Shown here: piece by piece, positions 1-8,916 of the stretch
Layout: each line of letters opens with the position of its first letter
Numbering within the stretch: position 1 is the first letter of the stretch
Source: Bacteroidota bacterium
GTDB taxonomy: Bacteria > Bacteroidota > Bacteroidia > Bacteroidales > F082
NCBI GenBank assembly: GCA_018816765.1
Contig: JAHIUX010000084.1
Location: 1 to 47,245 of the forward strand
DNA: 47,245 nucleotides
Direction of reading: 5' to 3'
Program-made: the position numbers and the translations under genes
Notes under the pieces: generated by a model
What the model saw: only the letters and a program-made list of their open reading frames with translations
Databases searched by the model: none
Told to the model about the DNA's origin: nothing

Positions 1-922
1 AACGAATCACTCCATAATGATAATTTGAAACGAAGGCGGTGGCTTCTTCTCCGACAGGCTCAACATAATAAGCCTCAGCATCTTTGATGAAGTTGTGATA
101 GGCATAATAGTCCACTTCGTAAAAACTCCGTTCGAACAAATTTTTCCAGTTGTCGGGTGAGGCCTGCCGCTTGTTCAAATCGTCTTTTAAATAAGTTTTG
201 ATGAACTTAAACCTGACTATCTCCTTTTCGGCATCCCTGATGGGATACACGGCTAAGAACAGGTTAGCATCTGTAATGGCGCTTTTTTCAAGAATGTTCT
301 GGATGTTTTTGATGATCACTGCATCAGGGTCCGACTTTTTGCTCGAATACATCTTGGCGACGGTGCTGTAATAGTTGTAAATGGGAAGTTTTTTCTTGTC
401 GATCTGAATGATGCGGGTGTAGTTTCTTACGGTGCCGGTGGCAAAGCATTCGAGATTAACAAGATAACGAACATTATAAGGCACATTGTCGGGCAGGAGT
501 TCTTTCAGCTTTTTACTGTCGAAAATGTAAAAATCGAGCGATGGGTACGATTTCCAGCCCTGACCCAATATCGGAAACTCAAATTCGCCATCCTCATATT
601 TCTTCAGCAGGACGCTGTATTGCTTGTCGCCAAGGGTTATTTTGCGCAATTCCAACGAAAAAAAACTGTCCTGACCCTTCTTGCCCGGGCGAGCGAGTGC
701 TTCTTCCGATCTTGCATTTGTCGTAGGAATCACATTATCTTCAGATGCCCATGTGCCATTGTCCTGCAATGCCCAGCCGGTAGCATCAGTGAGTTCCGAG
801 TAGACAGGACTCAGAATAGAAAAATCTTCCAGATCACTTTCGTTCTCTTTCTGAGCATATTGCGTCAGGCTAATTAATAACAAAACGGTGATCAGGGTAA
901 TTCTATTCAGCACTTTATTCAT
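1..922 (-). CDS. Secreted protein of unknown function, C-terminus cut off by the window edge
   Basis: This open frame runs from ATG at 922 to the left edge without a stop, giving about 307 residues of an incomplete protein. The N-terminus is a typical signal peptide (MNKVLNRITLITVLLLISL, then TQYAQ), so the protein is exported. The mature part is mixed, charged and rich in Tyr, Lys and Asp, with no motif I recognise. An in-frame ATG at 952 would add ten residues in front of the signal peptide; I prefer 922 because it puts a Lys/Arg-containing n-region directly at the start. It lies downstream of alaS on the same strand, 187 bases away. I cannot assign a function. Confidence 0.75.
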   Translation of the reverse strand, partial: MNKVLNRITLITVLLLISLTQYAQKENESDLEDFSILSPVYSELTDATGWALQDNGTWASEDNVIPTTNARSEEALARPGKKGQDSFFSLELRKITLGDKQYSVLLKKYEDGEFEFPILGQGWKSYPSLDFYIFDSKKLKELLPDNVPYNVRYLVNLECFATGTVRNYTRIIQIDKKKLPIYNYYSTVAKMYSSKKSDPDAVIIKNIQNILEKSAITDANLFLAVYPIRDAEKEIVRFKFIKTYLKDDLNKRQASPDNWKNLFERSFYEVDYYAYHNFIKDAEAYYVEPVGEEATAFVSNYHYGVIR

Positions 923-1109
923 TGTTAAGTTTGCCTGCCTGAGCAACAGCATGTTGATGACAGGGCCGGGTTTATTGCCAGTGTAAATTTAATCAAAATG
1001 CAAAGTTTTGATGATGATGTGTTTTTTTTTATTCCATAATTTATTAACAGCATCCTTCATTTTCCAGCCTTACAAACGTAATGAAAAGAACAAGCCAGCA
1101 ATACAATGT

Positions 1110-3734
1110 TTATCGCGAATGCAGGATTTCTTTGAATTTGTCGATGGCTTTTTGTACCAGTTCCGGTTTTTTACCACCTGCTGTAGCCAAAAACTTTTGT
1201 CCGCCTCCGCCTCCCTGAACTTCGGAAGCCACAGCTTTAATGATTTTGGAGGCATCCATTTGCATATTTTCTACAAGGTCGTCGGAGAATGCAATGCAAA
1301 TCGAAACCTTGCTGTCGTCTTTGCTTACCAGCATGACAGCGAGTGAATTAGCGGCTGTGCGAACCTTCGTTGCCAGGGATTTCAAAAGGTCAGCTTTAAT
1401 GTCGATTTCCTTGATTATAAGGTTAACACCCTGAATGGCTTCTGCACCAGCAATCAGGTCCTGACACATCTGAGCGATTTTTTCCTGCTCAAAATGCTCA
1501 ATCTGCTTCTGGAGTAACTGGTTTTGCTCGAGCAGCTGCTGCACGCTTTTAATCATATCGCCTGATGCCCCCACCAGGTCTTTTACCTGTGTCAGCTGAT
1601 CGAGCTGTTTGTTGATAAATAAGTCGGCCTGAGCACCTGTAACGGCTTCTATGCGGCGCACTCCTGCGGCAATTGCGCCCTCCGAAACAATCCTGAACGT
1701 ACCAATATGACCTGTTGAAGCAACATGTGTTCCGCCACAAAGCTCAACCGAGTAATCAGGATTGAAGCTTACCACGCGAACGGTTTCACCGTATTTCTCG
1801 CCAAATAGGGCCATGGCACCCATGTTTTTTGCATCATCTATCGGAATGTCATTCAAAATTCTGGCTTCGATATTCATTCGGATTTTGTCGTTTACGATCG
1901 TTTCAACCTCCCTGATTTCATCGGGACTCATTTTGCTGAAATGACTGAAATCGAACCTCAGGCGTTCGTGATCAACGAGCGAACCTTTCTGTTCAACATG
2001 CATGCCCAGCACTGACCGCAACGCAGCATGCATCAGGTGAGTGGCAGAATGGTTGTTTGCCGTTAATAGGCGTTTTCCGGCATCAACAACTGCCGTGAAT
2101 TGCTTTGCAGGATCAGCCGGTAAGTCGTTTGTGATGTGAATGACAAGGTTGTTTTCTTTCAGGGTATTGATCACCGCAATGGTTTCATTTTGGTTGGTCA
2201 GACTGCCTGTGTCGCCGGCTTGTCCGCCCGATTCAGCGTAAAATGGTGTTTTGTCAAGCACGATTTCGTAGTGCTTCCCTTTTTTTGACTCAACAACACG
2301 GTATCGGTAAATCATCACTGTTTCCTCGAGCGAATCATATCCGGTAAACACTGTTTTTGAGTTGCTTTCATGCAGTACCACCCAGTCGCCGGCGGCTACT
2401 TCGGCTGACTTTCTCGACCTGTTTTTTTGCTCTTCGAGCCTGAGCTTAAAGCCATCCATATCCACTGTGCAGCCATTTTCTTTTGCCATCAGCATAGTAA
2501 GGTCGATCGGAAAGCCAAAAGTATCGAACAATTCAAAGGCAAATTGTCCTTCGATGAGCTTCGATTCACCAAGTGCTTTGATGTAAATCTCGAACCGCTT
2601 TATGCCTTGCGACAAGGTCCGCAAAAACGATGCTTCTTCTTCCTGAATCACCTTCATCACAAGCTCCTTTTGTGAGCTGATTTCAGGGAAATTATGTCCC
2701 ATCATCGCGTCAAGGGCCGGAACAAGCTTATGCACAAAGGGTTCTTCAAAGCCCAGAAAGGTGAAACCATAGCGCACAGCCCTGCGAAGGATACGGCGTA
2801 TGACATAGCCGGCTCCTGTGTTTGAAGGAAGCTGCCCATCGGCGATGGTGAAACTCACTGCCCTCAAATGGTCAGCGATGACACGCAATGCAATGTCTTT
2901 TTCTTTGTTTTGTCCATAGCTGATATGTGCCAGTGAAGCAATTTCTCCGATCAGTGGCTGGAACACATCGGTGTCGTAGTTTGATTTTTTGTGTTGCAAC
3001 ACTGCGCAAAGCCTTTCGAACCCCATGCCTGTGTCGACATGACTTGCGGGTAATTTCACCAACTGACCGCTGGCTTGGCGGTTAAATTCAATAAATACAA
3101 GGTTCCAGATTTCGATCACTTCGGGATGGTCGTGGTTGACCAGCTTGCTGCCATCAAGCGTTGCACGCTCATCATCGGACCGGATATCAGCGTGTATCTC
3201 GGAGCAAGGGCCGCAAGGACCGGTATCGCCCATTTCCCAGAAATTGTCTTTTTTGCTGCCAAATAAAATCTGCGACTCAGGCACCAGTTTTTTCCACAAA
3301 TCGAAGGCTTCCTGGTCCTGGGCAAGGTTGTCGTCCTTGTCGCCGCCAAACACGGTCACATACAAGCGACTTTTGTCAATCTTATACACTTCGGTAAGCA
3401 GTTCCCATGCCCACTCAATGGCTTCTTTTTTAAAATAATTGCCAAACGACCAGTTACCGAGCATTTCAAACATGGTATGGTGATAGGTGTCGTAGCCTAC
3501 TTCTTCGAGGTCGTTATGCTTTCCTGAAACACGCAGACATTTCTGTGTATCAGCCACCCTGGGCGATTTGGCTTGTTCGTTTCCGAGAAAAATGTCTTTG
3601 AACTGATTCATGCCGGCATTGGTAAACATCAGGGTAGGATCATTTTTTACAACAATCGGTGCTGAAGGAACAATGGCATGACCCTTTGAATTAAAAAAAT
3701 CAAGGAATGTTTGACGTATTTCTGATGCGTTCAT
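1110..3734 (-). CDS. alaS: Alanyl-tRNA synthetase
   Basis: The enzyme attaches alanine to tRNA(Ala) in the cytoplasm and hydrolyses mischarged Ser- or Gly-tRNA(Ala). The 874-residue length is normal for bacterial AlaRS. The class II catalytic core fills roughly residues 1-240 and includes TNAGMNQFKDIF (38-49) and HVDTGMGFERL (232-242). The editing domain carries HSATH (562-566) and CGGTH (666-670), which together supply the expected metal ligands. The C-Ala tail has GGGGGQKFLATAGGK near 841-855. All key residues are present. The gene diverges from the M23 peptidase gene across 128 bases; a TAAATTTG box lies upstream on the minus strand at 3788-3795. Start at 3734 matches the family N-terminus MxxxEIRxxFLxFF. 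Confidence 0.98.
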   Translation of the reverse strand: MNASEIRQTFLDFFNSKGHAIVPSAPIVVKNDPTLMFTNAGMNQFKDIFLGNEQAKSPRVADTQKCLRVSGKHNDLEEVGYDTYHHTMFEMLGNWSFGNYFKKEAIEWAWELLTEVYKIDKSRLYVTVFGGDKDDNLAQDQEAFDLWKKLVPESQILFGSKKDNFWEMGDTGPCGPCSEIHADIRSDDERATLDGSKLVNHDHPEVIEIWNLVFIEFNRQASGQLVKLPASHVDTGMGFERLCAVLQHKKSNYDTDVFQPLIGEIASLAHISYGQNKEKDIALRVIADHLRAVSFTIADGQLPSNTGAGYVIRRILRRAVRYGFTFLGFEEPFVHKLVPALDAMMGHNFPEISSQKELVMKVIQEEEASFLRTLSQGIKRFEIYIKALGESKLIEGQFAFELFDTFGFPIDLTMLMAKENGCTVDMDGFKLRLEEQKNRSRKSAEVAAGDWVVLHESNSKTVFTGYDSLEETVMIYRYRVVESKKGKHYEIVLDKTPFYAESGGQAGDTGSLTNQNETIAVINTLKENNLVIHITNDLPADPAKQFTAVVDAGKRLLTANNHSATHLMHAALRSVLGMHVEQKGSLVDHERLRFDFSHFSKMSPDEIREVETIVNDKIRMNIEARILNDIPIDDAKNMGAMALFGEKYGETVRVVSFNPDYSVELCGGTHVASTGHIGTFRIVSEGAIAAGVRRIEAVTGAQADLFINKQLDQLTQVKDLVGASGDMIKSVQQLLEQNQLLQKQIEHFEQEKIAQMCQDLIAGAEAIQGVNLIIKEIDIKADLLKSLATKVRTAANSLAVMLVSKDDSKVSICIAFSDDLVENMQMDASKIIKAVASEVQGGGGGQKFLATAGGKKPELVQKAIDKFKEILHSR

Positions 3735-3784
3735 TTTGAGCTAGTTGAAAATATTAGGATCAGGTTTTTTATGAAAAATTAAGC

Positions 3785-3814
3785 TTGCAAATTTAGCTTA
3801 ATTAATTAATTTTG
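3785..3814 (+). promoter_or_regulatory. Candidate promoter for the M23 peptidase and MerR genes
   Basis: TTG at 3785-3787 is followed after 19 bases by TAATTTTG at 3807-3814. This fits the Bacteroidota primary-sigma pattern TTG-N19-TAnnTTTG. The expected transcription start would be around 3821, about 40 bases before the ATG at 3863. This is pattern matching only. Confidence 0.5.
3788..3795 (-). promoter_or_regulatory. Candidate -7 box for alaS
   Basis: The minus strand reads TAAATTTG here, matching TAnnTTTG, 54 bases upstream of the alaS ATG. A TTG on the same strand (3821-3819) is 23 bases away, longer than the usual 19. It sits inside the divergent promoter proposed for the M23 gene, so the two promoters could interfere with each other. 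Confidence 0.35.
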
Positions 3815-3862
3815 CCCGCAACGGTACACATGTTGTTGTAATTTGTAGGATTAAATTCAAAA

Positions 3863-4834
3863 ATGGTAAAGGCCAAGTATTTTTTTAACCAAAAGACCTT
3901 ATCATACGAGCGACTGAAAATCAGCTGGAAACAGCGGTTAATTCAGGTGCTCTCGTTTATGTTGACAACTTCTGCGTTTGCCATTGTGATTATGATTGGG
4001 GTGTACAATTTCTTTGGTTCGCCAAAAGAAAGGATGCAACAGCGCGAACTCGATTACCTCAGACTGCAGTATCAGTTGCTTACCGACCGTTTGCAGAATA
4101 TTGATGTGCTTCTGGGCGATATGCAGGAGCGCGATGACAATATTTACCGCGTGATTTTTGAGGCTGAGCCTATCGCGTCATCCATCAGGAAGGCCGGCTA
4201 TGGTGGTGTTGACCGCTATGACAAACTCAAAGGCTACAAGAATTCCGACATTGTCATTAGCACAACAAAGAAACTCGACCAGATTTCAAGCCAATTGTAT
4301 GTTCAGTCAAAATCATTTGATGATGTGTTTAAACTGGCCAGGAGCAAAAATGAGATGCTTGCATCCATTCCGGCCATTCAGCCAGTCAAGGAAATTAACC
4401 TGAAGCGCATCACATCTTATTATGGGGTACGTACCGACCCGTTTTATAAGGTAAACAAATTCCATCAGGGGCTCGATTTTTCAGCACCCATCGGGACTGA
4501 TGTGTTTGCTACAGGAAACGGAAAAGTGGTTGAAGTCGAAAAGCAATACTGGGGCTATGGGAATGTGATTGTGATTGACCATGGTTTTGGCTACCAGACC
4601 AAATATTGCCACCTAAGTAAGTTTAAGGTGAAGAAGGGGGAAAATGTCATGCGGGGTCAACTTATTGCTGAAATCGGCAATACAGGCAAATCAACTGCAC
4701 CACACCTGCATTATGAGGTACACAAAAATGGCCAACCTGTTAATCCTATTCACTTTTTCTTCTCCGACCTGACACCTGAAGAGTATGAGTTGATCCTAGG
4801 GATGTCGACACAGCCTTCACAATCAATGGATTAA
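3863..4834 (+). CDS. M23 (LytM-type) peptidoglycan endopeptidase, membrane anchored
   Basis: This is a predicted zinc metallopeptidase that cuts peptide cross-links of peptidoglycan in the periplasm. The 323-residue protein has a short basic cytoplasmic tail, one membrane segment at about residues 29-50, a helical or coiled region at about 55-100, and a C-terminal M23 domain at about 195-300. The zinc and catalytic residues are visible: HQGLD gives H201 and D205, H250 lies in YCHLS, and HLHYE gives H281 and H283. The motif is complete, so it is probably an active enzyme and not an EnvC-like activator. The MerR gene follows two bases after the stop, which implies one operon. The specific bond cut cannot be told from sequence. 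Confidence 0.9.
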   Translation: MVKAKYFFNQKTLSYERLKISWKQRLIQVLSFMLTTSAFAIVIMIGVYNFFGSPKERMQQRELDYLRLQYQLLTDRLQNIDVLLGDMQERDDNIYRVIFEAEPIASSIRKAGYGGVDRYDKLKGYKNSDIVISTTKKLDQISSQLYVQSKSFDDVFKLARSKNEMLASIPAIQPVKEINLKRITSYYGVRTDPFYKVNKFHQGLDFSAPIGTDVFATGNGKVVEVEKQYWGYGNVIVIDHGFGYQTKYCHLSKFKVKKGENVMRGQLIAEIGNTGKSTAPHLHYEVHKNGQPVNPIHFFFSDLTPEEYELILGMSTQPSQSMD

Positions 4835-4836
4835 AT

Positions 4837-5187
4837 ATGAAATCAGCACGGACCGAAAAGGTGTATTATGCCATTGGAGAAGTCGCTGACATGTTTCAGG
4901 TAAACACTTCATTGATCAGGTTCTGGGAAAAGGAATTTGATGTACTGAGGCCCAGAAAAAATAAAAAGGGAAACCGCTTGTTTACAGAGAAAGATGTGCG
5001 GTACCTGCATATGATTTACCACCTGGTAAAAGTAAAGGGGTATACGCTTCAGGGAGCCCGCGATGCCATTAAGGAACAGAGTGATGCACTGGAAATCAAG
5101 ATCAGGCTGATTGAAACCCTTGCGCAAACAAAGCAATTCCTCCAGCAACTTGATGCTGCATTGGCTGAAAAACTAAAAAAGGCCTAA
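4837..5187 (+). CDS. MerR-family transcriptional regulator (short form)
   Basis: This 116-residue protein is a DNA-binding regulator. The N-terminal winged helix-turn-helix is clear at about residues 9-80: YYAIGEVADMFQVNTSLIRFW, followed by a wing region RPRKNKKGNRLFTEKDV. There is only a short helical tail after it and no cysteine-based metal site or obvious drug-binding domain, so the inducer cannot be predicted. It begins two bases after the M23 peptidase stop and is presumably cotranscribed with it. Its TAA (5185-5187) overlaps the stop codon of the convergent hldD gene. Its target genes are unknown; autoregulation with the peptidase is a guess from position. Confidence 0.9.
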   Translation: MKSARTEKVYYAIGEVADMFQVNTSLIRFWEKEFDVLRPRKNKKGNRLFTEKDVRYLHMIYHLVKVKGYTLQGARDAIKEQSDALEIKIRLIETLAQTKQFLQQLDAALAEKLKKA

Positions 5188-6149
5188 TAGTATTTTTCCG
5201 GACTTAAGTAATGTTTCACGTAGTCAGCGATGCCCTCTTCGAGGGATATAAATGGCTTATGGTAGCCTGCGGCATGCAATTTTCGCATGTCAGCTTCAGT
5301 GAAATACTGGTATTTGTCGCGTATGTCGGCAGGCGTATCAACAAATTCGATCACCGGAGCCAGTGAAAGTGCATCAAAGGTACTCAGGGCCAGGTCGAGG
5401 AAACTGCGCGCCTGACCGGTGCCAAGGTTATACAACCCACTGGCTGGTTTTGTTTCCATTAAGAAAGAAATCACTTCGGCCACGTCTTTTACATAGACAA
5501 AATCGCGCAGTTGCCTGCCGTCTTCAAAGTCGGGCCTGTGCGACCTGAAAAGCTTTACTTTTCCCGTATTGATGATCTGGTGATAGGCATGAAAAATTAC
5601 TGAAGCCATGCGCGCCTTGTGAAATTCATTTGGGCCGTAAACATTGAAAAACTTCAGGCCTGCCCAGAAAGGCGGTTGAGTTTTTTGCTCCAACGCCCAT
5701 TTGTCGAAATCATTTTTCGAAATGCCATAGGGGTTCAGTGGTTTCAGCTTTCCAACCACTTCATGATCGTCGATGTAGCCATATTCACCAAGGCCATAAG
5801 TGGCAGCCGAAGAAGCGTATATCAACGGAATGCCAAACATGGCACAGGCATTCCAGATCGCCTTTGAATAGTTCAGGTTAAGCTTGTCAAACACCGATTG
5901 ATCGAATTCAGTCGTATCAGTTCGGGCTCCCAGGTGCACCACAAAATCGACTAGCTGGTGATTAAGCTGAAACCATTCGGTAAATGCATCCCGGTGGATC
6001 AGGGTAGCATGTGAAAGCTTGCAGTAATTATTGGCTTTGTCATAACGGTCAAAGTCATCCACAAGGATCATGTTCTGGGGATTGAGTCCGCCAATACGTT
6101 GTGCTACAACACTCCCAATAAATCCTGCCGAACCGGTAACTACTATCAT
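5184..6149 (-). CDS. hldD: ADP-L-glycero-D-manno-heptose 6-epimerase
   Basis: This NAD(P)-dependent short-chain epimerase converts ADP-D-glycero- to ADP-L-glycero-D-manno-heptose, the last step of LPS inner-core heptose supply. The Rossmann motif TGSAGFIGS is at residues 5-13, the catalytic Tyr/Lys pair is YGISK (141-145), and YASSAATYG near 111-119 supplies the catalytic Ser/Thr. Its 321 residues fit HldD, with FFNVYGPNE in the substrate region. I chose ATG 6149 (MIVVTGSAG) because family members start there; ATG 6155 would add two residues. The TAG stop overlaps the MerR stop. The polysaccharide genes 31 kb away may use its product indirectly, but no hldE or heptosyltransferase is in this window. 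A related NAD-dependent sugar epimerase is the main alternative. Confidence 0.88.
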   Translation of the reverse strand: MIVVTGSAGFIGSVVAQRIGGLNPQNMILVDDFDRYDKANNYCKLSHATLIHRDAFTEWFQLNHQLVDFVVHLGARTDTTEFDQSVFDKLNLNYSKAIWNACAMFGIPLIYASSAATYGLGEYGYIDDHEVVGKLKPLNPYGISKNDFDKWALEQKTQPPFWAGLKFFNVYGPNEFHKARMASVIFHAYHQIINTGKVKLFRSHRPDFEDGRQLRDFVYVKDVAEVISFLMETKPASGLYNLGTGQARSFLDLALSTFDALSLAPVIEFVDTPADIRDKYQYFTEADMRKLHAAGYHKPFISLEEGIADYVKHYLSPEKYY

Positions 6150-6302
6150 ACACATCGAGTTTTTGCAAAATTACGCAATTTGCTTTAATGTATGCTTTTG
6201 CCAGGAAAATGAGACAGGCAAGGCAGCTGTGGGCGGTGTATTTTCTTTGTACTATTTCGGCTTTTCGGGGAATTATCCTGCGAACAAACACGATTTTTGA
6301 TT

Positions 6303-6310
6303 TAACTTTG
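6303..6310 (+). promoter_or_regulatory. Candidate -7 box for the first serine peptidase
   Basis: TAACTTTG matches TAnnTTTG and ends 39 bases before the ATG at 6350. No good TTG/TTTG lies 19 bases upstream. Its position inside the N-terminal extension that would arise from an earlier start supports choosing 6350 as the start. Confidence 0.35.
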
Positions 6311-6349
6311 ACGCGATTTGAACGGAATTCATTAATTTATTTTTCCCTT

Positions 6350-8797
6350 ATGAAAAACTTTACTTTTCATGTGCGAACAATGTTGTTTGTTGCATTATTG
6401 GTCTGGCAGGCTGCCAGCTATGGGCAGATCAGCTATGGCGGTTCCCCGCTGAGTTTTCAGTCGCCCGGTACACTCGAAAAAGCCACTGTCAGGCTCCCCG
6501 CCCCGGATATGGTAAAAATTCAGGCCGAAGACCTTGACCATGAACTGAATGAAGTTACAGAACCACTCCGCATGGCAGTATCAGTGATGGCAGGAATCAC
6601 CATGGACAATGCCGGAAAATGGAATACCCTTGCTGACGGAAGCAAATCGTGGTTGCTGTCAATCCACATCAAAGACGCACTGGCATTAGGTGTTTATTAT
6701 GACCAGTTTTACCTGCCGGAGGGATCACAGTTGTTTTTGTATAACAAAGACAAAAACCAGCTTCTTGGCGCATACAACAACCTGAGCAATCCTGAAACAG
6801 GTCTTTTTTCGACTGAATTTGTTCAGGGCGATGATGTGACCCTGGAATATCATCAGGAATCCTGGGTTGAAGAAAAGGCCGTAATTAGCATCTCTGAAAT
6901 TGCCTATGCCTATCGGCTCATTCAATTTCAGGAACGTGAAGCAAAAGGAGGCCGTTCGCTGTATTGTATGATTGACGTAGCCTGCTCGGAAGGCGCCAAC
7001 TGGCAGAACCAAATCCGTGGTGTTGCCCGCATCTCAATCAAAATTGGCGGCAACTACTATTGGTGTTCCGGATCGCTGATCAACAACACCTCTAACAACA
7101 GGACCCCTTATTTCCTGACTGCTGGTCACTGCGGTGGTGCAGCCAGTGCAAGTGACCTTAACCAATGGATCTTCTATTTCAACTACCAGGCCCCAACCTG
7201 CGGTGGATCAGGCAGTGGAACGAACACCATGACCGGATGTCAGCTTAAAGCCAGGGATGCCTCTGCAGGCGACAATGGCTCAGACTTTTATCTTGTGCAG
7301 TTCAACAGCGCAATACCCAATTTCTTTAATGTGTATTACAATGGATGGAACCGGACCAATACAACCGATGATATGGGCAATGGCGTCAGTATCCATCATC
7401 CGGCCGGCGATATTAAAAAGATTTCGACTTACAGCACCCCGCTGGTTTCATCAACAGCTTGGAATGGCTTACCCACACACTGGCGCGTCACCTGGGCAAG
7501 CACTGCCAATGGACGCTCAATTGTTGAAGGAGGATCATCAGGTTCGCCTATCTTCGATGCCAACGGGCTGATTTGCGGAGACCTCACTGGTGGCTATACC
7601 TACAATAGTTGCGAAAATCCGTCACCTTCGTTTTATGGTAAAATATGGTATTCGTGGGACCAGAATGGCAGCACACCAGCTGCAAGGCTGAGAGACTGGC
7701 TCGACCCAACCAATATTGGTACCGAAAAGCTTCCTGGCTTAAACTGGCAGCCAATACCTCCTACAGCTGATTTTGAAACAGACACACCTGTCGCAGATCA
7801 GGGCGAAGGGATATATTTCACCGATCTCTCAGGACCTGGAATCCTGACCTGGTCATGGACGTTTACCGGAGGCACGCCTGAAACAAGTACCGATGAAAAC
7901 CCGGGCCCTATTGTTTACACTGTTCCCGGAACTTATACCGTTAGCCTCACGGTGACAAATGCCGACGGTACAGATACCGAAACAAAAACGAACTACATTA
8001 CCATTAACGCAGCCGCACCTCCGGTAGCTGATTTCGAAGCTGACAATGCCGTGATCGAACAAGGCAGCCAGGTTCAATTCAGTGACCTTTCGCAGGGGAA
8101 TCCTTACGAATGGTACTGGGAATTTGAAGGAGGTTCACCGGCAACATCAACAGAGCAGAACCCGACAGTAAGCTATTTGAATGCCGGAACATTCGATGTT
8201 TCACTCAGGGTGGTTGGCTATGGTGGCGAAGACCAGAAGGTGGTCACAGATTATATCACGGTAAATGCAGTTGCATTGCCGGTAGCCGACTTCGTTGCTG
8301 ACCAGACCATCATCATGCAAGGCGAAACAGTTAATTTCACTGACTTATCGACAGGTGACCCCAATTATTGGTACTGGGAATTTGAAGGCGGAACACCTGA
8401 TTACTCAGAAGCCCAAAACCCACAAGGCATTTTATATGCTGATGGCGGTGCCTTCAGGGTTGCCCTCACGGTAGTGAACAATTATGGCATCAACAATAAA
8501 ATTGTTGAGGATTATATCATTGTGAACTGGGTGGGCCTTAACGAATATTCCAAAGCTGCATTATCAGCTTTTCCAAATCCATCGAACGGAAACTTCCGGA
8601 TCTTCGTTCAATCAGACGAAGTCAGCGGTAAACTGAGTGTGTATAACCAACTTGGCAAGCAGGTTGTTTACAATGGCCAGGTGCAACTGCAGCAACCTGT
8701 TTCGATCGACCTGACACAGCAACCTGCCGGCATATACCTGCTCGTGGTTGAAACTCCTTCAGGACTGATTTCAGGCAAGGTTTCCTTGCTGAAATAA
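6350..8797 (+). CDS. Secreted trypsin-fold (S1, lysyl-endopeptidase-like) serine peptidase with three PKD domains and T9SS tail
   Basis: A predicted extracellular protease of 815 residues. A signal peptide (residues 1-25, cut after SYG) is followed by a propeptide or N-domain to about 200, and a peptidase domain at about 205-455. The triad is visible: H260 in LTAGHCGG, D312 in SDFYLVQF and S397 in GGSSGSP, with several Cys suited to disulfides. Three PKD modules follow at about 472-553, 558-640 and 645-727. The end is a T9SS type A sorting domain (FPNPSNGNFRIF at 741-752, ending VSLLK), so the protein should cross the outer membrane by T9SS and be attached or released. An intrinsic terminator follows. 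The next gene is a homologous peptidase. Cleavage specificity cannot be decided here. Confidence 0.9.
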   Translation: MKNFTFHVRTMLFVALLVWQAASYGQISYGGSPLSFQSPGTLEKATVRLPAPDMVKIQAEDLDHELNEVTEPLRMAVSVMAGITMDNAGKWNTLADGSKSWLLSIHIKDALALGVYYDQFYLPEGSQLFLYNKDKNQLLGAYNNLSNPETGLFSTEFVQGDDVTLEYHQESWVEEKAVISISEIAYAYRLIQFQEREAKGGRSLYCMIDVACSEGANWQNQIRGVARISIKIGGNYYWCSGSLINNTSNNRTPYFLTAGHCGGAASASDLNQWIFYFNYQAPTCGGSGSGTNTMTGCQLKARDASAGDNGSDFYLVQFNSAIPNFFNVYYNGWNRTNTTDDMGNGVSIHHPAGDIKKISTYSTPLVSSTAWNGLPTHWRVTWASTANGRSIVEGGSSGSPIFDANGLICGDLTGGYTYNSCENPSPSFYGKIWYSWDQNGSTPAARLRDWLDPTNIGTEKLPGLNWQPIPPTADFETDTPVADQGEGIYFTDLSGPGILTWSWTFTGGTPETSTDENPGPIVYTVPGTYTVSLTVTNADGTDTETKTNYITINAAAPPVADFEADNAVIEQGSQVQFSDLSQGNPYEWYWEFEGGSPATSTEQNPTVSYLNAGTFDVSLRVVGYGGEDQKVVTDYITVNAVALPVADFVADQTIIMQGETVNFTDLSTGDPNYWYWEFEGGTPDYSEAQNPQGILYADGGAFRVALTVVNNYGINNKIVEDYIIVNWVGLNEYSKAALSAFPNPSNGNFRIFVQSDEVSGKLSVYNQLGKQVVYNGQVQLQQPVSIDLTQQPAGIYLLVVETPSGLISGKVSLLK

Positions 8798-8817
8798 GCC
8801 TTTCAAACGATTTCAGG

Positions 8818-8847
8818 TGGCCGCTTAAACGAGCGGCCATTTTTTTT
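8818..8847 (+). terminator. Rho-independent terminator after the first serine peptidase
   Basis: TGGCCGCT (8818-8825) and AGCGGCCA (8832-8839) form a perfect 8-bp GC-rich stem with a 6-base loop, followed directly by eight T (8840-8847). It lies 20 bases after the stop at 8797, so the second peptidase probably has its own promoter. Confidence 0.92.
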
Positions 8848-8893
8848 AACTGGCCATTCATGCTATTTCAAACCGTAAGCTTAAAATATTGGC

Positions 8894-8901
8894 TATTTTT
8901 G
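8894..8901 (+). promoter_or_regulatory. Candidate -7 box for the second serine peptidase
   Basis: TATTTTTG matches TAnnTTTG and ends 15 bases before the ATG at 8917, downstream of the terminator at 8818-8847. No TTG lies at the ideal spacing. If real, it rules out translation from the earlier in-frame ATG at 8860. Confidence 0.4.
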
Positions 8902-8916
8902 TTCAAATGTATTGAT

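Noticed and set aside
6188-6349. Longer N-terminus of the first serine peptidase
   Set aside because: The added residues contain the TAACTTTG promoter-like box, and ATG 6350 starts directly at a signal peptide.
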